Assembly (NCBI RefSeq): GCF_003668875.1
Contig: NZ_RAWM01000029.1
Location: forward strand, 1-64,000
From: Corallococcus interemptor
GTDB lineage: Bacteria > Myxococcota > Myxococcia > Myxococcales > Myxococcaceae
Direction of reading: 5' to 3'
DNA length: 64,000 nucleotides
Part shown: positions 16,925-24,396 of the stretch, in pieces
How positions within the stretch are numbered: the first letter of the stretch is position 1
Layout: every line of letters begins with the position of its first letter
Notes under the pieces: model-generated
Databases searched by the model: none
What the model saw: the letters and a program-made list of their open reading frames with translations, nothing else
Told to the model about the DNA's origin: nothing
Program-made: the position numbers and the translations under genes

Positions 16925-18088
16925 ATGATTGGTCTCCGTCCGCGTACCGCCGTGCTCGCCCTGGCCTTGCTGGGGGCGGGTTGTGAATCCGAAGCCCCCT
17001 TTCCCACCGACGATGAGCTGGACCAGCTGAGCTCCCTGCACACGCAGAGCGCGAAGCCGGAGCCGGACCCCACCAACAAGTGGGCGGACAACGCGGACGC
17101 GGCGGCGCTGGGGCAACGGCTGTTCGAGGACCCCGGGCTGTCGCGCTGCGGGACGGTGTCCTGCAAGAGCTGCCACGCGGGTGAGTCCTACACGGTGGAG
17201 ACGGCGACGGCGGAGGGCTGCGGAGGCCACCCGTCGGAGCGCAACCCGCCCAGCCTGCTCAACATCGGCTACAGCCGCTGGTTCATGTGGGACGGCCGGG
17301 CGGACCGGCTCTGGTCGCAGGCGGTGCTGCCGCTGACCAACCCCATCGAGATGAACTCGGACGCGACGGTGGTGCGCGCGCGGCTGGTGGCGGAGCCCTC
17401 GTACACGACGGCGTACACGCAGCTGTTCGGCAAGGCGCCCGCGGACGAGTCCGACCCGGACCGGGTGATGGCGAACGTGGGCAAGGTGCTGGCGGCGTAC
17501 CAGCGCACGTTGAACCGCACGGACGCGCCGTTCGACGCGGACGTGCGGCGCTTCCTCCAGGCGGTGGAGGCGGGCACGCAGGAGAAGGACCCGGCGTACC
17601 TGGGCCTGAAGACGTTCGTGCGCAAGGGCCAGTGCGTGGTGTGCCACAAGGGCCGCTCGCTGTCGGACGACAAGTTCCACAACCTGGGGCTGAAGGACTC
17701 CGGCGCCGGGCGGCGCGGACATGCGGACGCGGTGGACGCGGTGGTGTCCTGGACGTTCAACGCCGCGGGCCAGTACAGCGACGCGCCTTCGGGCACGGAC
17801 GCGGCGCGGCTGTCCACGCTCAAGGCGCAGGCGCAGGCGAAGCCCACGGAGGTGGAGGGCGCGTTCCGCACGCCCACCCTGCGCAACGTGGCGCTCTCCG
17901 CGCCGTACATGCACACCGGCGCGCAGAAGACGCTGGAGGACGTGGTCGACTTCTACAACGAGGGCGGCGACCCGGACGGCACCTTCGCGGGCGTGCGCAC
18001 GGAGACCATCGTCAAGCTGGACCTGAGCAGCGAGGAGAAGCAGGCGCTGGTGACGCTGCTCAAGTCCATGACGGGCGCGGCGAAGTAG
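16925..18088 (+). CDS. Di-heme cytochrome c peroxidase/MauG-family lipoprotein
   Basis: Protein of 387 aa with a lipoprotein signal (LGAGC, Cys20) and two c-type heme sites, CKSCH (80-84) and CVVCH (237-241), in the spacing of bacterial di-heme peroxidases (CcpA/MauG). Typical blocks follow: NPPSLLNIGY, WDGRADRLWSQ, LPLTNPIEM, and FRTPTLRNVALSAPYMHTG near the C-terminus. It should reduce H2O2 or oxidise a partner in the periplasm. ATG 16925 was chosen for its position before the signal peptide. It converges with the M24 peptidase gene, with 3 nt between them. Confidence 0.9.
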   Translation: MIGLRPRTAVLALALLGAGCESEAPFPTDDELDQLSSLHTQSAKPEPDPTNKWADNADAAALGQRLFEDPGLSRCGTVSCKSCHAGESYTVETATAEGCGGHPSERNPPSLLNIGYSRWFMWDGRADRLWSQAVLPLTNPIEMNSDATVVRARLVAEPSYTTAYTQLFGKAPADESDPDRVMANVGKVLAAYQRTLNRTDAPFDADVRRFLQAVEAGTQEKDPAYLGLKTFVRKGQCVVCHKGRSLSDDKFHNLGLKDSGAGRRGHADAVDAVVSWTFNAAGQYSDAPSGTDAARLSTLKAQAQAKPTEVEGAFRTPTLRNVALSAPYMHTGAQKTLEDVVDFYNEGGDPDGTFAGVRTETIVKLDLSSEEKQALVTLLKSMTGAAK

Positions 18089-18091
18089 GCC

Positions 18092-19525
18092 TCAGCGCAC
18101 CAGGTGGAAGGACGTCTGACGCTGGAGGGCCCAGTGCACGGTGCCCTCCGCGTCCACGACGACGTCCTCCTCCTGGGCGGAGCGCACGGGCTGGTCCTTC
18201 CATTCCGGGACGGGGCGGGTCGCCTGCAGCTCGATGGAGAACCAGGAGTTGGGCATCACCTTGTGCTCGCCGTTGCCGGGCACGCCCTCCTGGCGGTCCC
18301 ACATGCCAATCATGGGGCCGGCGCCGTGGCCGTGCAGGCCAATGGGGTGTGAGTACACGGTGCCGTCGATGCCCTCGGCCTTCATCTTCGTGAGCGAGGC
18401 GCGGAGCACTTCGTTGCCGGTGCGGCCCGGCTTGATTTCACCGGTGACGATGTCCTGGAGCCGGTTGGACGCCTTGAGCGCGGCCTTGAGGCCCGCGGGG
18501 GCGTCCGTCTCTCCGTCGCGCAGCACGTAGCCCATGTGCTGGGTGTCGGTGTTGAGGCGGAGCGCGGTGACGCCGAAGTCGCAGTGGAGCACGTCGCCGC
18601 GCTGGATGACGGGGTTGTCGCCCAGCTGTTCGTCGGTGGCGCCCTGGCGCTGCACGTCCACGTCCGGCTGGAACCAGGTGTCCAGGCCGTCGTCGGCCAG
18701 GCGCTGGCGCATCCACCACTCCACGTCCTGGGTGGTGGTGGTGCCGGGGGTGATGACGGCGCTGGAGAAGGCGGTCTGGATGAGGTTCCAGGCGTACTTC
18801 TGGAGGTCGGCGTAGAAGCGGACCTCGTCGGCGCTGCGCCAGCCGAGCACGTCCAGGGGCAGGCCGCCGGCGGGCTTGAGGCGCCTGGTCCAGGTGGGGC
18901 CCAGGGCCTGGGTCATGCCTTCGTATTCGCCGTGGGTGAGGCCGTCCGCGAAGGCGATGGCGGGGGACACGTCGATGGCGATGGAGTCCGGCTTGCGCTC
19001 CTCCACGACCTGCTTGAGGAGCACCCACTGTTCAGGGCCCAGGAGCTCCGCGGCGCGCTGCGAGCCGCCGCGGTCCACCATCATGGGAGCGCGGCGGGCC
19101 TCATAGAGGCCGCCCTGGGTGCTGCCGCCGAGCGCCAGCCGCTCCACGCCCTGGTCCCCGCCCCGGTCGAAGAAGACGTAGATGGTGCGGCGGCGGGCGG
19201 AGAAGGTGGTGGGGGCGACGAGCGCCTTGAAGACAGGGTCTTCGTTGTACTCGCGCATGGGGACGACCCACATGCGCACGCCGTACTTGCGCATGAGCTG
19301 GGGCACGCCGGTCTCCAGCCGTTCCTTGAGCCACGCCTGCTGGCGCGCGGCCTGTTCGCGCAGCGTGCCGAAGGGGCGCACGGGAGCCGCCGGAGTCACG
19401 GCGGCGACGGGAGCGGCCGGCGCGGCGGCGGCCGGGGCCTCGGGCTTCGAGGGAGCGGCGGGCGCGGTGGCGCAGGCGGAGGAACAGACGAGCGGGACGA
19501 CGAGCAGGTGTTTCCAGGAGCGCAT
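18092..19525 (-). CDS. M24-family metallopeptidase (Xaa-Pro peptidase-like) lipoprotein
   Basis: Protein of 477 aa with an N-terminal export signal (CSSAC lipobox-like), an Ala/Pro linker and a two-domain pita-bread aminopeptidase. The five metal ligands of M24 are visible: D316 (HCDFG), D327 (NTDTQH), H400 (LHGHGAG), E432 (SIELQ) and E453 (QEEDV). It is predicted to cut N-terminal Xaa-Pro bonds and probably acts in the periplasm or at the surface. ATG 19525 is preferred over one 10 codons upstream because the signal peptide begins there. Confidence 0.88.
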   Translation of the reverse strand: MRSWKHLLVVPLVCSSACATAPAAPSKPEAPAAAAPAAPVAAVTPAAPVRPFGTLREQAARQQAWLKERLETGVPQLMRKYGVRMWVVPMREYNEDPVFKALVAPTTFSARRRTIYVFFDRGGDQGVERLALGGSTQGGLYEARRAPMMVDRGGSQRAAELLGPEQWVLLKQVVEERKPDSIAIDVSPAIAFADGLTHGEYEGMTQALGPTWTRRLKPAGGLPLDVLGWRSADEVRFYADLQKYAWNLIQTAFSSAVITPGTTTTQDVEWWMRQRLADDGLDTWFQPDVDVQRQGATDEQLGDNPVIQRGDVLHCDFGVTALRLNTDTQHMGYVLRDGETDAPAGLKAALKASNRLQDIVTGEIKPGRTGNEVLRASLTKMKAEGIDGTVYSHPIGLHGHGAGPMIGMWDRQEGVPGNGEHKVMPNSWFSIELQATRPVPEWKDQPVRSAQEEDVVVDAEGTVHWALQRQTSFHLVR

Positions 19526-19631
19526 GGGCGCGCAGTCTGTCACGCGCCCTTTCACGCCGCGCGGCGCGAATGAGTCTCAGGAACCGCCGTTGTCAGTCAT
19601 CCCGGGAAAAGCCAGACGCACTGTCCTGGCT

Positions 19632-19949
19632 TCACTTCGAATCCGTGGACCCTGGCGGCGGGGCGCGGGGGCTGACCTTGCGCAGCTCGTGGAAGTGCTC
19701 GCGGACGAAGCGCGCGGCGTTGAGCAGGGCATCCACGGGACCGACGCCCACCATGCTGACGGTGATGGGCACCGCGTGTCCGATGATCAGCGGGCAGTAC
19801 CAGTCCCCATTCGCATCCTGGGGGATGGGCACGGGCCGGCCCAGGGTGACGCGGGAGACGTGCTTGCGCCCGTGGTCGTCCTCGAAGGACCAGTAGTCGT
19901 CGGCCACGGGGTCGTCGATGGACGCGTGGTGCGGAGGGCCAGGGTTCAT
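19632..19949 (-). CDS. Hypothetical protein, 105 aa
   Basis: I do not recognise the family. The sequence has an acidic/aromatic N-terminal part (DDYWSFEDDHGRKH), a beta-strand region with GDWYCPLIIGHAVPITV, and a helix (VDALLNAARFVREHFHELRK) ending in a Pro-rich tail. No signal peptide or membrane segment, so cytoplasmic. It starts 74 nt after the kelch gene ends on the same strand and could share its transcript. The Shine-Dalgarno is weak, so the start is uncertain. Confidence 0.55.
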   Translation of the reverse strand: MNPGPPHHASIDDPVADDYWSFEDDHGRKHVSRVTLGRPVPIPQDANGDWYCPLIIGHAVPITVSMVGVGPVDALLNAARFVREHFHELRKVSPRAPPPGSTDSK

Positions 19950-20023
19950 GGACGAAAGCTCAGCAGAGCTGCGGCTGCCACGCTTCTCAAATCGGCATCC
20001 CCCAAGTGCCAGCCATCCGTTCG

Positions 20024-21154
20024 CTATTCGCCCGGCTCGACCTGGGCCACGGCCGGGGCGGGGACGTATTCCTCGCTCGTGGCCAGGGTGCCCAGTTCGT
20101 TCACTCCGCCCACCACCAGCACCGTGCCCCGGCGCAGCCACAGGGCTCCGGCTTCGCCTCGTGGCTCGTGCAGCGTGGGCGCTTGCGTCCAGGTGTTCCT
20201 CGCCGGATCGAAGCGCTCCGCGGAGTCCAGCGTGCCTCGTGACGAGTGCTCGCCGCCCACCACCAGCACCGCGCCCTCCGCCGTCACCAGCGCCGCGTGG
20301 TGCTCTCGCGGCACCGCGGGCGCCTCCACCTGCTCCCAGGTGTTCTGCTCCGGCAGGTAGACCTCCGCCGTCCTCGCAGCCTGCGTCGTCGTGCCTCCCA
20401 CCACCAGCACGCGCCCATCCGGAAGCAGCGTCACCGTGTGCCCCAGCCGGTGCGTCCCCGCCGCGCCGCCCACCACGCCCGCCTTCTCCCAGTGGCCCGT
20501 CGCCGGGTCGTACAGCTCCGACTGCAAGCCGCTCACGAAGAGCACCCTGCCCGTGCGCAGCACCACCGCCGTCCCCGCGCCGCCTCGCGCGTACGCTGGC
20601 GCCTCCGCCGGACTCCACGTCCCCGTCACCGGGTCGAACAGCTCCGCCGAACGCACCGGCCGCAGGTCCACGTCCGTGCCGCCCGCCACCAGCACGCGCC
20701 CGTCCGGCAACACCACCGCCGCAGGGTCGTTGCGCGCGTCGCGCATGGGCGCCGCCTGCGTCCACGTGCCCGCGTCCGGCGCGTACAGCTCCGCGCTCGC
20801 CAGCGCGCCCACCGTCACGCCGTTGGAGCCGCCCACCACCAGCACGCGCCCATCCAACAACCGCACCGCCGCGTGGTTGCGCCTCGCCGTGCGCAGCGCC
20901 CCCGTGGTCCGCCAGCGCCCCGTGTCCGGGTCGAACACCTCACTGCTGCCCAGCGTGCGGCTGCCGTCATGGCCTCCCGCCGCCAGCACCCGCCCGTCCT
21001 CCAACGCGACGTAGGGCAACAGCCGCCTCGGCGTGGACAACATGCCCGGCACCGGCGCCTCCACGCCGCCCGCGTCCGCTCGCGGCGCGGGCCCGCACGC
21101 GAACACCACTCCCAACCACAGCATCGTGACGCAAGATGTCGAAAACCGTCGCAT
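20024..21154 (-). CDS. Kelch-repeat lipoprotein, probable seven-bladed propeller
   Basis: Protein of 376 aa with a lipoprotein signal (VFACG, Cys20). It is otherwise built of seven kelch/galactose-oxidase-like repeats, each with a variant of DGRVLVVGG followed by an SxExFDP-TGxW strand. Seven copies fit one complete beta-propeller. Kelch propellers bind proteins or carbohydrates; no catalytic radical Cys-Tyr pair is evident, so binding rather than oxidation is likely. Probably sits on the outer membrane surface. Confidence 0.85.
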   Translation of the reverse strand: MRRFSTSCVTMLWLGVVFACGPAPRADAGGVEAPVPGMLSTPRRLLPYVALEDGRVLAAGGHDGSRTLGSSEVFDPDTGRWRTTGALRTARRNHAAVRLLDGRVLVVGGSNGVTVGALASAELYAPDAGTWTQAAPMRDARNDPAAVVLPDGRVLVAGGTDVDLRPVRSAELFDPVTGTWSPAEAPAYARGGAGTAVVLRTGRVLFVSGLQSELYDPATGHWEKAGVVGGAAGTHRLGHTVTLLPDGRVLVVGGTTTQAARTAEVYLPEQNTWEQVEAPAVPREHHAALVTAEGAVLVVGGEHSSRGTLDSAERFDPARNTWTQAPTLHEPRGEAGALWLRRGTVLVVGGVNELGTLATSEEYVPAPAVAQVEPGE

Positions 21155-21267
21155 GACCCCACCGGGACGTCTGGTCGAGGGGTCCGTTTAACCTGCCGGT
21201 CTGACACCCAGGCAGCCACAAGACCCTGTGATTCCAGGGCCTTGGCCTGCCTGCCGGGTTGGACGCG

Positions 21268-21582
21268 CTAGTGCCGCGAGGGACCCACGGGGTCGTTCGT
21301 GGGCTCCGCCTCCAGGCCCTCGCTGTGGCGCGGCGGCAGGGCTCCGCCGTCGTCGTCCTCCTCCAGCGTGAGCTGTGGGTGGTCCGCCGGCTTGAGCAGG
21401 ACCTCGTCGCCGGTCACGGCCTCCACGTCGCTGTACTCGACCAGGTAGTCGCGCCGGGGAATGGGCACCAACCCCTGCTCCAGTTCGAAGTGCGTGTCGC
21501 CCACGCCGGCCACCCGGCCCAGCGAATGTCCGTCGGCGGTGCGCACCGACATGCCTTCACGAACCGCTCCCGCGTGAATCAT
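21268..21582 (-). CDS. DUF2171/PRC-barrel-like small protein
   Basis: A 104-aa protein. Residues 1-60 match the DUF2171/PRC-barrel pattern: AVREGMSVRTADGHSLGRV, then HFELEQG, and a YLVEYSDVEAV strand. The tail is acidic (LEEDDDGG). Such proteins are small cytoplasmic barrels of unknown role, often stress-related. ATG 21582 was chosen because family homology begins at once and GAGGAG lies 7-9 nt upstream; ATG 21603, adding seven residues, also has GAGG in place. Confidence 0.7.
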   Translation of the reverse strand: MIHAGAVREGMSVRTADGHSLGRVAGVGDTHFELEQGLVPIPRRDYLVEYSDVEAVTGDEVLLKPADHPQLTLEEDDDGGALPPRHSEGLEAEPTNDPVGPSRH

Positions 21583-21757
21583 CGCGTCGCTCCTCGCGCT
21601 CATGGGGTCCTCACCAAGAGTGGGGTCGCTCCCGCTGTCGTGCGCGACGCGGCAGGCAGCCCGGTGGGCCCTCGGGCCGCCTTCTTCCACGGCTGCGCGC
21701 CTGCCCTGCGCGCGGCCCTGACACGCGGTGCCTAACGTTGCCTCAAGGAGGCCCCCC

Positions 21758-21955
21758 ATGTTGCTGGAACTGTCGAATGACGAATCCCGCGTGCTGAAGG
21801 ACGCCGTGGACTCCTCGCTGCAGACGCTGCTGGATGAAATCGCCCACGCGGACCGGGCCGAGCACAAGGAGGCGCTGCACCAGCGCTACGACCGGCTCGC
21901 CGCCCTCCAGCGCCGGCTGGAACCCGTCGTGGAGAGCGAACAGGTCTACGCCTGA
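21758..21955 (+). CDS. Small hypothetical protein, 65 aa
   Basis: A helical, charged 65-aa protein (LLELSNDESRVLKDAVDSSL, then DEIAHADRAEHKEAL and DRLAALQRRLEPV), most likely a helical hairpin. The Shine-Dalgarno AAGGAGG, 6 nt before ATG 21758, is near-perfect and supports a real, well-translated gene. It is divergent from the DUF2171 gene (175 nt apart), and its end overlaps the end of the convergent ABC ATPase gene by 10 nt. Function unknown. Confidence 0.72.
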   Translation: MLLELSNDESRVLKDAVDSSLQTLLDEIAHADRAEHKEALHQRYDRLAALQRRLEPVVESEQVYA

Positions 21956-22974
21956 CCCGCTGACACCGCGCGCCCGGACTTCGCGTCGAACCGGCGCAGG
22001 TAGCGCGCGTCGTGGCGCAGCCACACCGTGTCTCCACTGGAGGCCCGGAAGTCTCCAGGCGCCCGCGCCACCAGCCGCTCGCCGCCTGTCTCCACCGTCA
22101 CCCAGACCTCCGCGCCCATGGGCTCCACCAGGTACACGCGCCCCTCGCGCGCGTCCGCCGGCCGTTCGCCCTGCCCCACCTGGAGGTGCTCCGGCCTCAG
22201 GCCCAGCACCGTGTCCGCGTCGGACAGGCCCAGCGTGGACGGCTTCACCAGGTTGATGCGCGGCGAGCCGAAGAAGCCCGCCACGAAGAGGTTCGCGGGC
22301 GCGTCGTACAGCTCGCGCGGGGGGGCCACCTGCTGCACCTCGCCCTGGCTCATCACCACCACGCGGTCCGACAGCGTCATGGCCTCCGCCTGGTCGTGCG
22401 TGACGTAGATGAACGTGGCCTTGAGCTGTTCGTGCAGCTTCTTGATTTCGCCGCGCATCTGCGTGCGCAGGGCCGCGTCCAGGTTGGACAGGGGCTCGTC
22501 GAAGAGGAACACCTTGGGCCTGCGCACCAGCGCGCGTCCCAGCGCCACGCGCTGCCGCTGTCCGCCGGACAGCTCCTTGGGCCGGCGCGACAGCAGCGCC
22601 TCCAGGCCCAGCACGCCGGACACCTCGCGCACGCGCGCGTCGACGTCCTTCGCGCCCATGCCCGCGACCTTGAGCGGGAACCCCAGGTTCCCCGCCACGT
22701 CCAGGTGCGGATAGAGCGCGTAGCTCTGGAACACCATCGCGATGTCGCGCTCGCGCGGAGACAGGTCATTCACCAGCTGCCCGTCGATGCGCAGCTCGCC
22801 GCCGGACAGCTCTTCGAGGCCGGCGATGAGGTTCAGCGTCGTGGACTTGCCGCAGCCGGACGGGCCCACCAGCGACACGAACTCGCCGTCCGCGATGTCC
22901 AGCGTCACGCCCTTCACCGCGGCCACCCCGCCCCGGTACACCTTGCGCACGTCCTGCAGGGACACCGTCGCCAA
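21946..22974 (-). CDS. ABC transporter ATP-binding protein, MalK/UgpC type
   Basis: Protein of 342 aa with all ABC signatures: Walker A GPSGCGKST (37-45), Q-loop FQSYALYPH, LSGGQ (135-139), Walker B FLFDEP (156-161) and H-loop THDQAEA. A C-terminal MalK/UgpC regulatory TOBE region includes GLRPEHLQVG. It should energise a sugar or glycerol-phosphate importer. TTG 22974 is the preferred start: it gives the usual MATVSLQDV N-terminus and has GGAGGAG 7 nt upstream; an ATG lies 9 codons further up. No permease is adjacent; candidate partners lie at 58973-61934. Confidence 0.9.
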   Translation of the reverse strand: MATVSLQDVRKVYRGGVAAVKGVTLDIADGEFVSLVGPSGCGKSTTLNLIAGLEELSGGELRIDGQLVNDLSPRERDIAMVFQSYALYPHLDVAGNLGFPLKVAGMGAKDVDARVREVSGVLGLEALLSRRPKELSGGQRQRVALGRALVRRPKVFLFDEPLSNLDAALRTQMRGEIKKLHEQLKATFIYVTHDQAEAMTLSDRVVVMSQGEVQQVAPPRELYDAPANLFVAGFFGSPRINLVKPSTLGLSDADTVLGLRPEHLQVGQGERPADAREGRVYLVEPMGAEVWVTVETGGERLVARAPGDFRASSGDTVWLRHDARYLRRFDAKSGRAVSAGQA

Positions 22975-23091
22975 GGCTCCGCTCCTCCACGCGAGGGCCA
23001 TGCCCCCGCGAAAGGCCGCAGCATCGCCGCTCGCGTCCCTCCGTGAAGCCTCGTTCCCATGGGGCCCGTCACATCCCCTACAGTTCCAACC

Positions 23092-23376
23092 TCAGCGCTC
23101 CACCGTCACGCCCTTCCAGAAGGCCACGTAGCCCTGGATGTTGGACGCGGCCGGCTTGGGCTCCGGGTAGTACCAGGCCGCGTCCGCGTTCGTCTTCCCG
23201 TCCACCTCCACCGAGTAGTAGCTGGCCTCGCCCTTCCACGGGCAGGTGGTGTGCGTGGCGCTGGGCTTGAAGTGCTCGCGCGACAGGCTGTCGGGCGGGA
23301 AGTAGATGTTGCCCTCCACGGTCTCGTAGGTGTCGCTCTTCGCGAGCACCGCGCCGTTCCATTTCGCGACTGGCAT
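23092..23376 (-). CDS. DUF427 domain protein
   Basis: A 94-aa single-domain DUF427 protein. The core is recognisable: AVLAKSDTYETVEGNIYFP, then HTTCPWKGEASYYSV and a C-terminal AWYYPEP with YVAFWKGV. DUF427 proteins are small cytoplasmic beta-rich proteins with no settled function. It stands alone, with a purine-rich GGAGG before ATG 23376. Confidence 0.87.
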   Translation of the reverse strand: MPVAKWNGAVLAKSDTYETVEGNIYFPPDSLSREHFKPSATHTTCPWKGEASYYSVEVDGKTNADAAWYYPEPKPAASNIQGYVAFWKGVTVER

Positions 23377-23410
23377 GGGAAAGCCTCCTGGGGACTTCGC
23401 TAACGGCGCG

Positions 23411-24238
23411 TCAGCCCACCTGCGCGGCCTGACCGGACGCGTGCTGGGTGAGGAAGGGAGCGAGCTCCGCGTTCACCAGCGCCGGCTCCTCCACGGTGGA
23501 CGAGTGGCCGCCACGCGACAGGCGCACCAGCTTCGAGCCGGGGATGAGGGAGTGGATGCGCTCCGACTTCGCGGGCACGGTGGCGCGGTCCTCCTCCCCC
23601 ACGATGACGAGCGTGGGCGTGCGGATGCGCGGCAGCTCGTCCGCGATGGCCTTGCGCTTCATGACGCCGTTGACGGCGCGGTAGATGTCCCGGCGGTTGC
23701 CTTTCAGGCGCGCGTCCCACAGCGCCCGCTCCTCGGCGCGGCCCGGGTCGGTGAGGAACGACGTGCCGAACATGATGCGCATCACCGGCGTGGCGACGGG
23801 GGCCAGGCCCACGTAGCGGGCGACGAGGTTGAGCGCGGTGTAGCGCGGCACGTTGAGGGGGGGCTCGGGGTCGGCGGACGTCTCCAGCAGCACCAGCGAG
23901 CGCAGCAGCTCCGGCCTCCGCGCCGCCAGCCGCATGCCCACGAAGCCGCCCATGGACAGGCCCACGAAGTGGACGGGCGCCACGCCCAGGGACTCGATGA
24001 GCGCCACCGCGTCCGCGTACACCGTCTCCACGTCGATGACCTTGTCCGGGGGCACGTCGCTCTGGCCCTGACCCCGGTGGTCGTACGCGACGCAGCGGAA
24101 GCGGCCGCGCAGGGCCTCCACCTGCGGGTCGAACAGCCGGGTGCTCCAGAGGAGCCCGTGGCTGAAGAGGACCACGTCTCCGGAGCCGCCGGTGTCCTCG
24201 TAATACAGCCGGGTTCCATTCACGGACCGCATGGGCAT
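23411..24238 (-). CDS. Alpha/beta hydrolase
   Basis: Protein of 275 aa with an alpha/beta-hydrolase fold. It has an oxyanion HG motif (LFSHGLLWS), strand YDHRGQGQS, nucleophile elbow GLSMGG, acid residue region VIVGEEDRATVP and a catalytic His in RGGHSSTVEEP. It resembles 3-oxoadipate enol-lactonase/haloperoxidase-like hydrolases; the substrate cannot be read from sequence. No signal peptide. ATG 24238 has GGGAGG 8 nt upstream. The small DUF427 gene follows on the same strand. Confidence 0.88.
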   Translation of the reverse strand: MPMRSVNGTRLYYEDTGGSGDVVLFSHGLLWSTRLFDPQVEALRGRFRCVAYDHRGQGQSDVPPDKVIDVETVYADAVALIESLGVAPVHFVGLSMGGFVGMRLAARRPELLRSLVLLETSADPEPPLNVPRYTALNLVARYVGLAPVATPVMRIMFGTSFLTDPGRAEERALWDARLKGNRRDIYRAVNGVMKRKAIADELPRIRTPTLVIVGEEDRATVPAKSERIHSLIPGSKLVRLSRGGHSSTVEEPALVNAELAPFLTQHASGQAAQVG

Positions 24239-24396
24239 GGGCACGGCCTCCCTTGGCTTGAAGGGGGACCCTAATCCAGACCTCGCCAGGACCGCAGCCC
24301 TCCCTGGGAGGTCATTGTCCACTGGAGGAGAAGGGCTTGCGCGGAGCGCCGCTTGTGCCATCCATCGCTTGGGAGGAGCATGGGCGCACCTTCCGG

